Source: Microbacterium sp. LWH13-1.2 (GTDB lineage Bacteria; Actinomycetota; Actinomycetes; Actinomycetales; Microbacteriaceae). Taken from it: DNA of 64,000 bases. The stretch covers positions 992,001 to 1,056,000 of the forward strand of contig NZ_CP151635.1 of NCBI RefSeq assembly GCF_038397735.1, written 5' to 3'. The notes beneath the pieces were generated by a model. That model saw only the letters and a list, made by a program, of their open reading frames with translations, did no database searches and was not told where the DNA came from. How positions within the stretch are numbered: the first letter of the stretch is position 1; every line of letters starts with the position of its first letter. Made by a program: the position numbers and the translations under genes. Positions 16,225-25,895 of this stretch are shown one piece after another.

Positions 16225-16230
16225 TAAACT
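16225..16230 (+). promoter_or_regulatory. -10 box TAAACT of argS
   Basis: TAAACT ends nine bases before the argS ATG, giving at most a two- to three-base leader. Confidence 0.5.
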
Positions 16231-16239
16231 GGGAGGCCT

Positions 16240-17904
16240 ATGAACCCTGAAACGCTCGCCTCAGCCCTCCTCGCCGTCCTCGCACCGATCGCCGAGGAAC
16301 GACGTCCGGGCGAGCCGCTCGCACTCGCCGCATCCGACATCGTGCTCGACCGTCCGCGCAACCGTGACCACGGCGACTGGGCCTCGAACATCGCGATGCG
16401 TCTGGCGAAGCCGTTCGGCACCAACCCCCGCGAACTCGCTCAGCAGATCGCCGACGGGCTCTCGAAGGTCGACGGCATCGCGAGCACCGAGGTCGCCGGC
16501 CCCGGGTTCATCAACATCCGCCTCGACGCCGCCGCCGCCGGCGCGCTGGCCAAGGTCATCGTCGACGCGGGCGTCGAGTACGGCCACAACGACACCCAGG
16601 CCGGGCAGAGCATCAACATCGAGTTCGTGAGCGCGAACCCGACCGGCCCGCTGCACATCGGGCACACGCGCTGGGCGGCCCTCGGTGACGCGATCGCGCG
16701 GGTTCTCGCGGCATCCGGTGCGACCGTCGCCCGCGAGTACTACATCAACGACGCCGGCGTGCAGATGGAGCGGTTCGCGAACTCCGTGCTCGCGGCGGCC
16801 AAGGGCGAGCCCACGCCCGAGGGCGGCTACGCCGGCAGCTACATCGGCGATCTCGCTGCGCGAGTCCTCGCCGCGCGCCCCGACCTGCTCGAGCTCCCCG
16901 ACGACGAGCAGGTGATCGTCACGCGAGAGCTCGCCTACGAGTACCAGCTCGATGAGCAGAAGCAGTCGCTGTCGAAGTTCAACGTCGATTTCGACGTCTG
17001 GTTCTCGGAGCGCACGCTGCACGCCAAGGGCGCCGACGGCACGAGTCTGGTCGACCAGGCCGTCGATCGACTCCGCGAGCAGGGGCATGTCTTCGACGAC
17101 GAGGGTGCCGTGTGGGTGCGCACCACCGACTTCGGTGACGACAAGGACCGTGTGATCCGCCGCTCGAACGGCGAGTACACCTACTTCGCCGCCGACGCCG
17201 CGTACTACCTCAACAAGGGCGACCGCGGCTTCGAGTACAAGCTCTACCTGCTGGGTGCTGACCACCACGGGTATGTCCATCGCCTCAAGGCGATCGCGGG
17301 AGCAGCGGGCGAGGACCCCGAGAAGAACGTCGAGGTCCTGATCGGCCAACTCGTCTCGGTCGGCGGCGCGCGCCTCAGCAAGCGTGCCGGCAACATCATC
17401 GAGATGGACGACCTGCGCGAATGGCTCGGCACCGATGCGCTGCGCTACTCGCTGGAGCGCTCGCCCGCGGATTCTCCGCTGGCGCTCGACCCGGAGCTGC
17501 TGCAGAAGCGCACGAACGACAACCCCGTGTTCTACGTGCAGTACGCGCACGCCCGCACGCACAACGTCGCGCGCAATGCCGCCGATTCCGGGGTCGACCG
17601 CTCGGAGTTCGCTCCCGAGACGCTCACGCACGAGACGGAGGGCGCACTGCTCGGTGCTCTGCAGGAGTTCCCGCGCATCGTGGCGTTCGCTGCCGAGGTT
17701 CGCGAACCGCACCGTGTCGCGCGGTATCTCGAGGAACTCGCCGGCCTGTATCACCGCTGGTACGACAACTGCCGCGTGATCCCCCAGGGCGACGACCCGA
17801 TCGAGACCGTGCACCGCACTCGCCTGTGGCTCAACGACGCCGCGGGACAGGTCTTCCGCAACGGTCTCGACCTCCTCGGCGTGTCCGCTCCCGAGCGGAT
17901 GTGA
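16240..17904 (+). CDS. argS: Arginyl-tRNA synthetase
   Basis: The 554-residue class I synthetase has the additional ArgRS N-terminal domain, the HIGH motif (His139 to His142 in GPLHIGHTRW), and a KMSKS-equivalent LSKRAGN at about residues 379-385 followed by IIEMDDL. The C-terminal helical bundle binds the anticodon (DALRYSLE onward). It charges tRNA-Arg in the cytoplasm. A tRNA-Arg gene lies about 900 bases upstream on the other strand. In this order lysA and hom usually follow argS in actinobacteria; here two membrane-protein genes intervene. Confidence 0.97.
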   Translation: MNPETLASALLAVLAPIAEERRPGEPLALAASDIVLDRPRNRDHGDWASNIAMRLAKPFGTNPRELAQQIADGLSKVDGIASTEVAGPGFINIRLDAAAAGALAKVIVDAGVEYGHNDTQAGQSINIEFVSANPTGPLHIGHTRWAALGDAIARVLAASGATVAREYYINDAGVQMERFANSVLAAAKGEPTPEGGYAGSYIGDLAARVLAARPDLLELPDDEQVIVTRELAYEYQLDEQKQSLSKFNVDFDVWFSERTLHAKGADGTSLVDQAVDRLREQGHVFDDEGAVWVRTTDFGDDKDRVIRRSNGEYTYFAADAAYYLNKGDRGFEYKLYLLGADHHGYVHRLKAIAGAAGEDPEKNVEVLIGQLVSVGGARLSKRAGNIIEMDDLREWLGTDALRYSLERSPADSPLALDPELLQKRTNDNPVFYVQYAHARTHNVARNAADSGVDRSEFAPETLTHETEGALLGALQEFPRIVAFAAEVREPHRVARYLEELAGLYHRWYDNCRVIPQGDDPIETVHRTRLWLNDAAGQVFRNGLDLLGVSAPERM

Positions 17905-17929
17905 CTCGGCTGCCATCCGCGCCGTAGGG

Positions 17930-17935
17930 CAGGAT
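17930..17935 (+). promoter_or_regulatory. -10 box CAGGAT of the DUF2993 gene
   Basis: CAGGAT ends six bases before the ATG at 17942. Confidence 0.4.
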
Positions 17936-17941
17936 GGCAGC

Positions 17942-18793
17942 ATGAGCGACGACAACCACACCCTCCCTTATCCCGCCGCTGATTCCGAGCATCCGACGCT
18001 CGTGATCCCGGGGGAGAAGGATGCCGTCGCCGTCGCACCCGCGAAGCGCAAGCGCACGCGGTGGCCGTGGGTGCTGCTCATCATCGTGGTCGTGCTGGCG
18101 CTGCTGGCCGTCGCAGCGGAGCTCGTGGTGCGTTCGGTCCTTCCCGGCATCGTCCGCGGAATCGTGATCGATCAGCTCGATCTGCCCGCCGACCAGGAGC
18201 TCGAGGTGCAGGCCGACGGCATCTTGATCCCGCAGCTGATCGGCGGAACGCTCGACACCCTTCATCTCTCGTCGGATTCTGTGACATTGCAGGGGATCAC
18301 CGGCGCGGTCGACGTCACCGCGACCGGGGTGCCGTTGCGAGGCGGCGACCTCACCGGGGCGACCGGGACGATCCGGATCGACGAGTCGCAGTTCACGACC
18401 CTGCTCGCCGGCACCGATCTTCCCGTCGACACCGTGACTCTCGAGGCTCCGAACGCGACCGTCGCCGGAACCGTGAGCGTCCTCGGTATCGCGATCCCCG
18501 TCTCGCTCACCGTGACGCCCGGAATCGCCGAGGGCGACCTGGAGCTGACCCCCGTGGGGCTCACGATCGGCGGCCTCGAGGTCGACGCCGATCAGGTCGG
18601 ATCCTCTCTCGGGTCGCTCGGCGATCGGCTCACCGAGACGCAGCGTGTGTGCATCGCCGACCAGCTTCCCGCCGGCATCACCCTGACGGGGCTCGAGATC
18701 GACGGCACGGAGGCGGTGATCGACGTGGACGTCGATGGTGCGATCGCGACCGACGCGAGCCTGCTCGACAAGGGCGTGTGCCCCCAGGGCTGA
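17942..18793 (+). CDS. DUF2993 (LmeA-like) membrane-anchored protein
   Basis: The 283-residue protein has a cytoplasmic tail of about 38 residues ending in RKRTRWPW, one membrane segment (about residues 41-63), then an extracytoplasmic domain rich in beta strands with repeated Thr/Val/Gly, as in DUF2993. Mycobacterial LmeA of this family binds phospholipid and helps lipomannan elongation, so a cell-envelope role is plausible here. The stop codon is only two bases from the stop of the convergent YihY gene. Confidence 0.75.
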   Translation: MSDDNHTLPYPAADSEHPTLVIPGEKDAVAVAPAKRKRTRWPWVLLIIVVVLALLAVAAELVVRSVLPGIVRGIVIDQLDLPADQELEVQADGILIPQLIGGTLDTLHLSSDSVTLQGITGAVDVTATGVPLRGGDLTGATGTIRIDESQFTTLLAGTDLPVDTVTLEAPNATVAGTVSVLGIAIPVSLTVTPGIAEGDLELTPVGLTIGGLEVDADQVGSSLGSLGDRLTETQRVCIADQLPAGITLTGLEIDGTEAVIDVDVDGAIATDASLLDKGVCPQG

Positions 18794-18795
18794 GG

Positions 18796-19851
18796 TCAGT
18801 CGGCGGTCGAGCCGGTACGGAACTCCTTCTCAGCCTTCTGGGCAGCGCGCAGCTCGGTGGTCGCGAGCGCGACTTCGGCCTCGGCGCGCTGTACGCGCCG
18901 CTGCGGGAACGTCGTCGCACCGAATCGGGCGTGCACGCGGTCGTGACGCTCTTCCTCCGACGTGACGATGTACGCGCAGGAGATCAGGATCACCTGGGTC
19001 GACAGGTTGAGCCAGATCAGCAGCGCCAGCAGCGAGGCGAACGACGCGAGCAGCGGATTGCTCGTAGCGCCTCCGATGAAGAGACCCGACAGCTCCTGCA
19101 GGATGAGAAGCCCGATGCCACCCAGCACCGCGCCGGTCCAGAGGGACCGTGCCGAGGGATGCGTTCCCGAGAGCAGCCGGAAGACACCGGCGATCAGGGC
19201 GGTGTCGAGCGCGAGCACGACGACGAGCGACACGATGCGGATGCTCCAGGTCGCCGCGGGGGAGTCGTCGGCGATGCCGAGCAGGCCTGAGATCCAGGTG
19301 ATGCCGATACGCCCGATGAACGTGACTGCGGCTGCGGCCACGAATGCGAGGCCGATGCCGATCGCGAGCAGGAGGTTGCGCAGCATGACCCAGATGAAGA
19401 GGATGTCGGCCTGGGCCGTGCCGGCGAGGAGCCGCACGGCGGTGCGGAGGGAGCCGACGGCGGCGAGAGCCGACCCGGTGAGAGCGACGACCGAGATCGC
19501 ACCGGCGATCGAGAGCGAGACGGGGGCCTCGAGGTCGGACGGGTCGATGATCCCGTCTTCGCCGATGAGCCCGGGCACCACGGACTGCACCGCCGCGATG
19601 ATCGCCTTCCACGCGTCGGGATTGCCGGCGAGCCACAGTGCTGCGATCGAGAACCCGAGCAGGACGCCCGCGAACACGCTGAACAGCGCCCGGTACGTCA
19701 CACTGTCGGCGAGCATCGGGCCTCGGCGCTCCGAGTACAGCAGGAAAGCGCGGACCGGCCGCCGCGTCAGCGCCCAGCGGATGGCCGCCGCGCTCACGCG
19801 CGCGATCAGGCCGGGACGGTCGGCGTCGGGTGCTGCGGAGTCGGTGCTCAT
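18796..19851 (-). CDS. YihY/BrkB-family integral membrane protein
   Basis: The 351-residue protein matches the YihY/BrkB family. LADSVTYRALFSVFAG is the conserved segment before the first membrane helix, and six or so helices follow, ending with NLSTQVILISCAYIVTSEEE. The last 45 residues are a charged, Ala-rich helical tail (VQRAEAEVALATTELRAAQK). The molecular function of this family is not settled despite the old name ribonuclease BN. It sits convergently against the DUF2993 gene, two bases apart. Confidence 0.85.
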   Translation of the reverse strand: MSTDSAAPDADRPGLIARVSAAAIRWALTRRPVRAFLLYSERRGPMLADSVTYRALFSVFAGVLLGFSIAALWLAGNPDAWKAIIAAVQSVVPGLIGEDGIIDPSDLEAPVSLSIAGAISVVALTGSALAAVGSLRTAVRLLAGTAQADILFIWVMLRNLLLAIGIGLAFVAAAAVTFIGRIGITWISGLLGIADDSPAATWSIRIVSLVVVLALDTALIAGVFRLLSGTHPSARSLWTGAVLGGIGLLILQELSGLFIGGATSNPLLASFASLLALLIWLNLSTQVILISCAYIVTSEEERHDRVHARFGATTFPQRRVQRAEAEVALATTELRAAQKAEKEFRTGSTAD

Positions 19852-19936
19852 GCCACCACCTTACGAGTGGCCGACAAGTGCTTTCAGGGGGTTGACGCCG
19901 GGCGTCACCATGACGGATGCGGCATGGAGGGTGCCC

Positions 19937-19942
19937 TAGAAT
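19937..19942 (+). promoter_or_regulatory. -10 box TAGAAT upstream of lysA
   Basis: A good -10 match (19937-19942). It implies a transcript start near 19949, which excludes an ATG at 19917 as the lysA start. Confidence 0.5.
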
Positions 19943-19958
19943 CGGGGGCAACCTCGCA

Positions 19959-21410
19959 GTGCGCGTTCCCGCCCGAGACCCGTCCCACGATTGGTGTTCC
20001 TTGCTTTCCCCTGCCGATTCGCTCGCCCCGGAATGGCTCGTTGAGCCCGACGACGCGAACGATCTTCCGACCGCCGTGTGGCCCGCGTCCACGACCCGCG
20101 ACTCCGACGGGGTCGTCCAGCTGGCCGGCATCGCCGCCACGGCACTCGCCCAGACCTACGGCACGCCGCTCCTCGTGATCGACGAAGACGAGGTGCGCAC
20201 CCGTGCACGGGCGTTCAGACTCGCCTTCGACGAGGCTGCTGCCGAGCACGGCACGACCGCTCAGGTCTACTACGCGGGCAAGGCGTTGCTGACCACGACG
20301 ATCGCCCGGTGGGTGGTCGATGAGGGACTCCGGATCGACGTCTGCACCGGGGGAGAGCTCGAGGTCGCTCTCGCGGCGGGAGTCGCTCCGGCATCGATGG
20401 GTTTCCACGGGAACAACAAGTCGGTCGCCGAGCTCGAACGCGCCGTCGAGGTGGGTGTCGGGACGATCATCGTCGACAGCGATATCGAGATCGAGCGGCT
20501 GGCGGCGATCACCGCTCGCACCGGCGCGACCCAGCGCGTGCTGGTTCGGGTCATCAGCGGTGTGCACGCCGAGACGCACGATTTCCTCGCGACCGCCCAC
20601 GAAGACCAGAAGTTCGGCTTCCCGCTTGCCGAGGCGGAGCGGGCCGTCGCGCGCATCCGAGAGATCCCGGGCATCGACTTCGGCGGTCTCCACTGCCACA
20701 TCGGCTCGCAGATCTTCGGTGTCGCCGGCTTCCGGGAATCCGCGTCCCGCGTGCTCGAACTCCATGCCGCACTCCTCGAGGGCGGACCCGTCCCGCAGCT
20801 CAACCTGGGCGGCGGCTTCGGCATCGCCTACACGAGCGTCGACGACCCGACGCCGATCGAGACGCTCGCCGGTGAGATCGTGACAGCGGTCGCCGAAGGC
20901 TGTGCGGCACGGGGCATCGCCATTCCGGCGCTGTCGTTCGAACCCGGACGCGCCATCGTCGGCACGGCCGGTGTGACGATCTACGAGGTCGGCACGACGA
21001 AGGACGTGGCGCTGGAGTCGGGTGCGACCCGGCGGTACATCAGCGTCGACGGAGGCATGAGCGACAACGCCCGTCCCGCACTCTACGGAGCCCAGTTCTC
21101 GGCCCGGCTGGCCTCACGAGTCGGCGTGGGTGCTCCGCAGCTCAGCCGCGTCGTCGGCAAGCACTGCGAGTCGGGCGACATCGTCGTCGACCATGAGTTC
21201 CTTCCGGCCGACGTCACGCCCGGCGATCTCCTGGCGGTGCCGGCGACGGGTGCCTACTGCGCGCCTCTCGCGAGCAACTACAACCACGTTCCCCGTCCTC
21301 CGATCGTCGCCGTTCGCGACGGTCGGTCGACGGTCATCGTCCGCGGCGAGACGATCGCCGACGTCCTCTCTCGGGATGCGGGCATCGAAGCGCCCCAGAC
21401 CCACCGGTGA
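19959..21410 (+). CDS. lysA: Diaminopimelate decarboxylase
   Basis: The roughly 483-residue PLP enzyme converts meso-diaminopimelate to lysine. The PLP lysine lies in VYYAGKALLT. Other family blocks are GFHGNNKS, HCHIGSQI, LNLGGGFG, EPGRAIVG and, at the substrate end, DGGMSDNARPALY and CESGD. The exact start is uncertain: GTG 19959 lies about ten bases after the expected transcript start and is used here; TTG 20001 would be shorter, and ATG 19917 lies upstream of the promoter. It leads the aspartate-family run lysA-hom-thrB. Confidence 0.93.
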   Translation: MRVPARDPSHDWCSLLSPADSLAPEWLVEPDDANDLPTAVWPASTTRDSDGVVQLAGIAATALAQTYGTPLLVIDEDEVRTRARAFRLAFDEAAAEHGTTAQVYYAGKALLTTTIARWVVDEGLRIDVCTGGELEVALAAGVAPASMGFHGNNKSVAELERAVEVGVGTIIVDSDIEIERLAAITARTGATQRVLVRVISGVHAETHDFLATAHEDQKFGFPLAEAERAVARIREIPGIDFGGLHCHIGSQIFGVAGFRESASRVLELHAALLEGGPVPQLNLGGGFGIAYTSVDDPTPIETLAGEIVTAVAEGCAARGIAIPALSFEPGRAIVGTAGVTIYEVGTTKDVALESGATRRYISVDGGMSDNARPALYGAQFSARLASRVGVGAPQLSRVVGKHCESGDIVVDHEFLPADVTPGDLLAVPATGAYCAPLASNYNHVPRPPIVAVRDGRSTVIVRGETIADVLSRDAGIEAPQTHR

Positions 21411-21474
21411 GCCGCGCGTCACGCGACGCGGCAGCCGACGACACACGACTGATCCACCCTCCTAAGGAGTAGCA

Positions 21475-22782
21475 ATGACGACTGAGTACCGACGACTTCG
21501 GGTGGCGCTTCTGGGCGCCGGCGCGGTCGGCTCCCAGGTGGCCGACCTCCTGCTGCGCCATGGCGACGAGCTCGCCGACCGCGCGGGGGCCTCGCTCGAA
21601 CTGGCGGGCATCGCCGTGCGCAACCTCGACGCGCCCCGTGAGACGGACCTGCCGAAGGAGCTGTTCACGACCGACGCCGAGTCGCTGATCCTCGGCTCCG
21701 ACATCGTGATCGAGCTGATCGGCGGCATCGAACCGGCACGCACGAGCATCCTGCAGGCGATCGGCTCCGGCGCAGACGTCGTCACCGCCAACAAGGCGCT
21801 GCTCGCCACGCACGGCCCCGAGCTGTTCGAGGCTGCCGACCGTGTCGGCGCCTCCGTCTACTACGAGGCCGCTGCGGCCGGTGCGATCCCGATCATCCGC
21901 CCGCTGCGCGACTCGCTCGCCGGCGACCGGGTCGTCCGCATCATGGGCATCGTGAACGGCACCACCAACTACATCCTCGACCGCATGGACACCGAGGGCG
22001 CCGACTTCGCAGACGTGCTCGCCGACGCCCAGCGACTCGGCTATGCGGAGGCCGACCCCACGGCCGACGTCGAGGGGTACGACGCCGCGCAGAAGGCCGC
22101 GATCCTCGCGAGCCTCGCCTTCCACACGGCTGTCCCGCTCGACGCCGTGTACCGCGAGGGCATCACCTCGATCACCGCATCGATGATCGACGAGGCTCGG
22201 GCGGCGGGATTCGTGATCAAGCTGCTCGCGGTCTGCGAGCGCATCGAGGCCAACGGCGCGGAGTCGATCTCGGTGCGCGTCTACCCGGCGCTCGTCCCGA
22301 AGACCCACCCGCTCGCGTCGGTACACGGCGCGAACAACGCGGTGTTCGTCGAGGCGGAGGCGGCAGGCTCGCTCATGTTTTACGGCGCGGGCGCGGGTGG
22401 TGTGCAGACGGCATCCGCAGTCCTCGGCGATGTCGTCTCGGCGGCCCGCCGCCACATCGCCGGCGGCGTCGGCGTGGGGGAGTCCACCAGGGCGAACCTG
22501 CCGGTCGTGCCGATCGGCCACGTCACCACGCGCTACCAGATCACTCTCGAGGTCTCGGATGCCCCCGGCGTCCTCGCGACCGTCGCCGGCATCCTGAGCG
22601 ACGGCGACGTCTCGGTCGCCACGGTCGTCCAGACGGTAGAGGGCGAAGACGAGCCCACCGCCCGCCTCGTCATCGGTACGCACCGTGCGACAGATGCGGC
22701 TCTCAGCGCGACCGTCGACGCACTCGCCGACAGCTCGGTCGTCGAGCGAGTCGTCTCGGTGCTGCGCGTGGAAGGCGAATGA
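21475..22782 (+). CDS. hom: Homoserine dehydrogenase
   Basis: The 435-residue protein has the NAD(P) fold at the N-terminus (LLGAGAVGSQVADLL), the catalytic homoserine dehydrogenase domain (VTANKALLA, NGTTNYIL, EADPTADVEGYDAAQK) and a C-terminal ACT domain (SDAPGVLATVAGILS), which normally gives threonine feedback. It makes homoserine from aspartate semialdehyde. TAAGGAG lies before the ATG. It overlaps thrB by four bases (ATGA), and threonine synthase (thrC), often placed between the two, is absent. Confidence 0.97.
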   Translation: MTTEYRRLRVALLGAGAVGSQVADLLLRHGDELADRAGASLELAGIAVRNLDAPRETDLPKELFTTDAESLILGSDIVIELIGGIEPARTSILQAIGSGADVVTANKALLATHGPELFEAADRVGASVYYEAAAAGAIPIIRPLRDSLAGDRVVRIMGIVNGTTNYILDRMDTEGADFADVLADAQRLGYAEADPTADVEGYDAAQKAAILASLAFHTAVPLDAVYREGITSITASMIDEARAAGFVIKLLAVCERIEANGAESISVRVYPALVPKTHPLASVHGANNAVFVEAEAAGSLMFYGAGAGGVQTASAVLGDVVSAARRHIAGGVGVGESTRANLPVVPIGHVTTRYQITLEVSDAPGVLATVAGILSDGDVSVATVVQTVEGEDEPTARLVIGTHRATDAALSATVDALADSSVVERVVSVLRVEGE

Positions 22783-23714
22783 CGGTGGCGGAGGCGCGCA
22801 CGGTCGAGGTGACCGTACCCGCCACCAGCGCGAATCTGGGCCCCGGCTTCGACACGCTCGGTCTCGCGCTGAGCGTCTACGACACCCTCGTGGTCACGGA
22901 GCTGCCCGTCGGCGAGCTCGAGATCGAGGTCTCGGGTTCCGGCTCGGCCGAGATCCCGCGTGACGCATCGAACCTGATCGTCCGGACTATCGCGCATGTC
23001 TACGCCGACGTCGATCGTGCGCTTCCCGGTCTGCGGATCGTCGCGGAGAACGGCGTTCCGCACGGCCGAGGTCTCGGCTCCTCCGGCGCGGCCGTGGCCG
23101 CGGGCATCCTCGCGGCCAAGGGCCTGCTCGAGGGCGACGTCGAGATCAGCGACGCCGACATGCTGCGCCTCGCGACGGAGATCGAAGGGCACCCCGACAA
23201 CGTGGCCCCCGCCCTCTTCGGCGGACTCACGATCGCGTGGATGGGCGAGCGGGGCGCGCAGCACAAGAAGCTGCTCGTGCACCGCGGTGTCTCACCTCTC
23301 GTGCTCGTGCCGTCGTACACGATGTCGACGTCGAAGGCCCGCTCGCTCCAGCCGCCCCACGTCTCGACCGCGGATGCCGTCTTCAACCTCTCGCGCTCGG
23401 CGCTGCTCATCGCGGCTCTCACCCAGAGCCCCGAGCTGCTGCTCGACGCGACGGCGGATCGCCTTCATCAGGACTACCGCGCCGAGGCGATGCCCGAGAC
23501 GCAGCGCCTCGTTCAGGCTCTGCGCGCTGCAGGCTTCGCCGCTGTGGTGTCCGGCGCCGGACCCAGTGTGCTCGTGCTCGCCGACGGACCCGGCAGTCGT
23601 CAGGACGCCGTGGAACTCGCCGAATCCACCACCGACACCCCGTGGGAAGCGCTGCTGCTCGCGGTCGACGTGCGTGGTGGTACAGTGGGGAATCGAGCGG
23701 AGGGCTCCACGTAA
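22779..23714 (+). CDS. thrB: Homoserine kinase
   Basis: The 311-residue GHMP kinase has the N-terminal VPATSANLGPGFDTLG signature and the ATP-binding loop HGRGLGSSGAAV. It phosphorylates homoserine on the way to threonine. Translation is coupled to hom by the ATGA overlap. A TACAGT hexamer at 23681-23686 in the last codons may be the -10 box for the downstream rho gene. Confidence 0.97.
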   Translation: MTVAEARTVEVTVPATSANLGPGFDTLGLALSVYDTLVVTELPVGELEIEVSGSGSAEIPRDASNLIVRTIAHVYADVDRALPGLRIVAENGVPHGRGLGSSGAAVAAGILAAKGLLEGDVEISDADMLRLATEIEGHPDNVAPALFGGLTIAWMGERGAQHKKLLVHRGVSPLVLVPSYTMSTSKARSLQPPHVSTADAVFNLSRSALLIAALTQSPELLLDATADRLHQDYRAEAMPETQRLVQALRAAGFAAVVSGAGPSVLVLADGPGSRQDAVELAESTTDTPWEALLLAVDVRGGTVGNRAEGST

Positions 23715-23910
23715 CTGCGTGAATCTGGCCCCATTGCAACTCTGCAAGACCCGCACGCAAACCCCTGTGGCACTGCTCTCACCGAGAACTCGTTCTTTTC
23801 GAGAACCCAGTGCCGAGGCTGGCTGACGCCGAGCGTCAGCCCGTGCGACCGCGCGCAGCACCCGTTGTGCGCGTACCGCTCACGTCTCCGAGACCAAAGA
23901 GGGAGTACTC
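23681..23910 (+). promoter_or_regulatory. Putative rho promoter and 5' leader
   Basis: TACAGT at 23681-23686 lies at the end of thrB and would start a leader of about 220 bases. The leader contains a perfect 9-bp hairpin (23821-23829 with 23833-23841, loop CGA) and a GTTCT/AGAAC hairpin further upstream. Long leaders before rho are known sites of Rho autoregulation; a role here is inferred. No convincing leader peptide was found. Confidence 0.45.
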
Positions 23911-25884
23911 GTGGAGAATTTCTCCGAGACCCAGAACGACCAGGCGGCACCCGCCGCCGCTGCTCCGGCCAAGGCCGCGAGCTCCGACGCCGCGACCACC
24001 GCTGCGACCGAAGTGGCTCCGGCCCGCAAGCGCGCACCGCGCCGTGCGACCACCGCGACGGCGTCCGCCAAGGCTGAGAAGGCGGCTGCAGCCGACGCCG
24101 CAACCGACAGCGCACCGGCGAAGTCCGAGGCACCGGTGAAGTCCGAGGCTCCCGCGAAGTCCGAGGCGCCCGCCGCCGACGCTTCTGCCGCCGAGGCCGC
24201 ACCCAAGGCGAAGGCTCCTCGTCGCAGCCGCGCGAAGAAGGCCGACGCCGAGCCCGCCGCCGAGGCGCCCGCAGCCGAGTCGTCTGCTGCTCCGGTCGCT
24301 GACGCCGCTCCGGCTGCCGATGCGGCTCCTGCCGCCGACTCGTCCGACACGCCTGCGAAGACCACCGGTCGCGGACGCCGCACCGCCAAGAAGCCCGTGG
24401 CCGACGCCGAGGCCCCGGCCGCCGAGAAGCCTGCCGAGTCTGCCCCTGCAGACTCCGCTCCCGCCGCCGATTCCTCCTCCGACTCCGCTGACGGCGGCGA
24501 CGAGCAGGGTGGCCGCGGTCGCAACCGCAACCGCAGCCGCAACCGCGGACGCGGCCAGAACGGCAACGGCCAGGCCGGCGAGCAGCAGGCGCAGCAGCAG
24601 CCGCAGCAGCAGAACGCCTCCGATGACGAGGGCGGCAACGGCCGCAACCGTCAGCGCAACAAGCGCCGCGGCGGAGCGCCGACCGACGAGTTCGACACCG
24701 AGATCGGCGAGGACGACGTCCTGATCCCGATCGCCGGAATCCTCGACGTGCTCGACAACTACGCCTTCGTCCGCACGACCGGCTACCTCGCCGGCCCCAG
24801 CGACGTCTACGTCTCGCTCGGACAGGTCAAGAAGTACAACCTGCGCAAGGGCGACGCGATCGTCGGCTCGATCAAGCAGCCTCGCGAGGGCGAGCAGCAG
24901 GGCCGTCAGAAGTACAACGCCCTGGTCAAGGTCGACTCGATCAACGGCCTGTCCATCGACGACGCGGCCACCCGCGTCGAGTTCGGCAAGCTCACCCCGC
25001 TCTACCCGCAGGAGCGCCTGCGTCTCGAGACGGCACCTGAGAAGCTGACCCAGCGCATCATCGACCTCGTCGCGCCTGTCGGCAAGGGTCAGCGAGGTCT
25101 CATCGTCGCGCCGCCGAAGGCCGGCAAGACGATCGTCCTGCAGCAGATCGCCAACGCGATCGCCCAGAACAATCCCGAGGTCCACCTCATGGTCGTGCTC
25201 GTCGACGAGCGCCCCGAAGAGGTCACCGACATGGAGCGTACGGTCAAGGGCGAGGTCATCGCCTCGACCTTCGACCGCCCGGCGGAAGACCACACCACAG
25301 TGGCTGAGCTCGCGATCGAGCGCGCCAAGCGTCTCGTCGAGCTGGGCCGCGACGTCGTCGTGCTGCTCGACTCGATCACCCGCCTCGGCCGTGCGTACAA
25401 CCTCGCGGCTCCGGCATCCGGACGCGTGCTGTCGGGTGGCGTCGACGCGTCGGCGCTGTACCCGCCCAAGCGCTTCTTCGGCGCCGCACGCAACATCGAG
25501 AACGGCGGATCCCTCACGATCCTCGCCACGGCTCTCGTCGAGACCGGCTCCAAGATGGACGAGGTCATCTTCGAGGAGTTCAAGGGCACCGGCAACAGCG
25601 AGCTGCGCCTGTCGCGTCAGCTCGCCGACAAGCGCATCTTCCCGGCCGTCGACGTCAACGCGTCGAGCACCCGCCGTGAAGAGATGCTGCTGTCGGCCGA
25701 CGAGGTCAAGATCACCTGGAAGCTGCGTCGCGCTCTTGCGGGCCTCGACCAGCAGCAGGCTCTCGAGGTCGTCCTGGGCAAGCTCAAGGAGACCCACTCG
25801 AACGTCGAGTTCCTGGTGCAGATGCAGAAGTCGATTCCGACGCTCCCCTCGGGTGCGCACGGTCACGACAACAACATCCGCTGA
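23911..25884 (+). CDS. rho: Transcription termination factor Rho with long actinobacterial N-terminal insertion
   Basis: The 657-residue protein is about 240 residues longer than E. coli Rho. Residues 1-265 are low-complexity Ala/Pro/Glu/Lys followed by Arg/Asn/Gly-rich sequence ([15 protein letters not shown]), including three KSEAP repeats. The Rho core starts near residue 268 with the RNA-binding fold. The Walker A sequence is PPKAGKT (residues 401-407), and [19 protein letters not shown] follows. The start is GTG 23911 with GAGGGAG upstream. Insertions like this are typical of Micrococcus and relatives, where they extend RNA binding and help Rho act on GC-rich transcripts. Confidence 0.97.
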   Translation: MENFSETQNDQAAPAAAAPAKAASSDAATTAATEVAPARKRAPRRATTATASAKAEKAAAADAATDSAPAKSEAPVKSEAPAKSEAPAADASAAEAAPKAKAPRRSRAKKADAEPAAEAPAAESSAAPVADAAPAADAAPAADSSDTPAKTTGRGRRTAKKPVADAEAPAAEKPAESAPADSAPAADSSSDSADGGDEQGGRGRNRNRSRNRGRGQNGNGQAGEQQAQQQPQQQNASDDEGGNGRNRQRNKRRGGAPTDEFDTEIGEDDVLIPIAGILDVLDNYAFVRTTGYLAGPSDVYVSLGQVKKYNLRKGDAIVGSIKQPREGEQQGRQKYNALVKVDSINGLSIDDAATRVEFGKLTPLYPQERLRLETAPEKLTQRIIDLVAPVGKGQRGLIVAPPKAGKTIVLQQIANAIAQNNPEVHLMVVLVDERPEEVTDMERTVKGEVIASTFDRPAEDHTTVAELAIERAKRLVELGRDVVVLLDSITRLGRAYNLAAPASGRVLSGGVDASALYPPKRFFGAARNIENGGSLTILATALVETGSKMDEVIFEEFKGTGNSELRLSRQLADKRIFPAVDVNASSTRREEMLLSADEVKITWKLRRALAGLDQQQALEVVLGKLKETHSNVEFLVQMQKSIPTLPSGAHGHDNNIR

Positions 25885-25895
25885 GCGGAGCCGCT

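Noticed and set aside
16261..17961. A 566-codon open frame on the strand opposite argS, and similar long antisense frames elsewhere (for example opposite atpA and atpD)
   Set aside because: They mirror strongly conserved genes, have His/Asp/Arg-rich composition typical of antisense frames at high GC, and have no ribosome site or promoter.
19917..19958. An ATG start for lysA at 19917
   Set aside because: It lies upstream of a good -10 box (19937-19942), so it would not be on the transcript, and the extra residues have no family similarity.
24110..24175. Tandem repeats in rho as a mobile or CRISPR-like repeat
   Set aside because: They encode in-frame KSEAP low-complexity sequence within a conserved gene.
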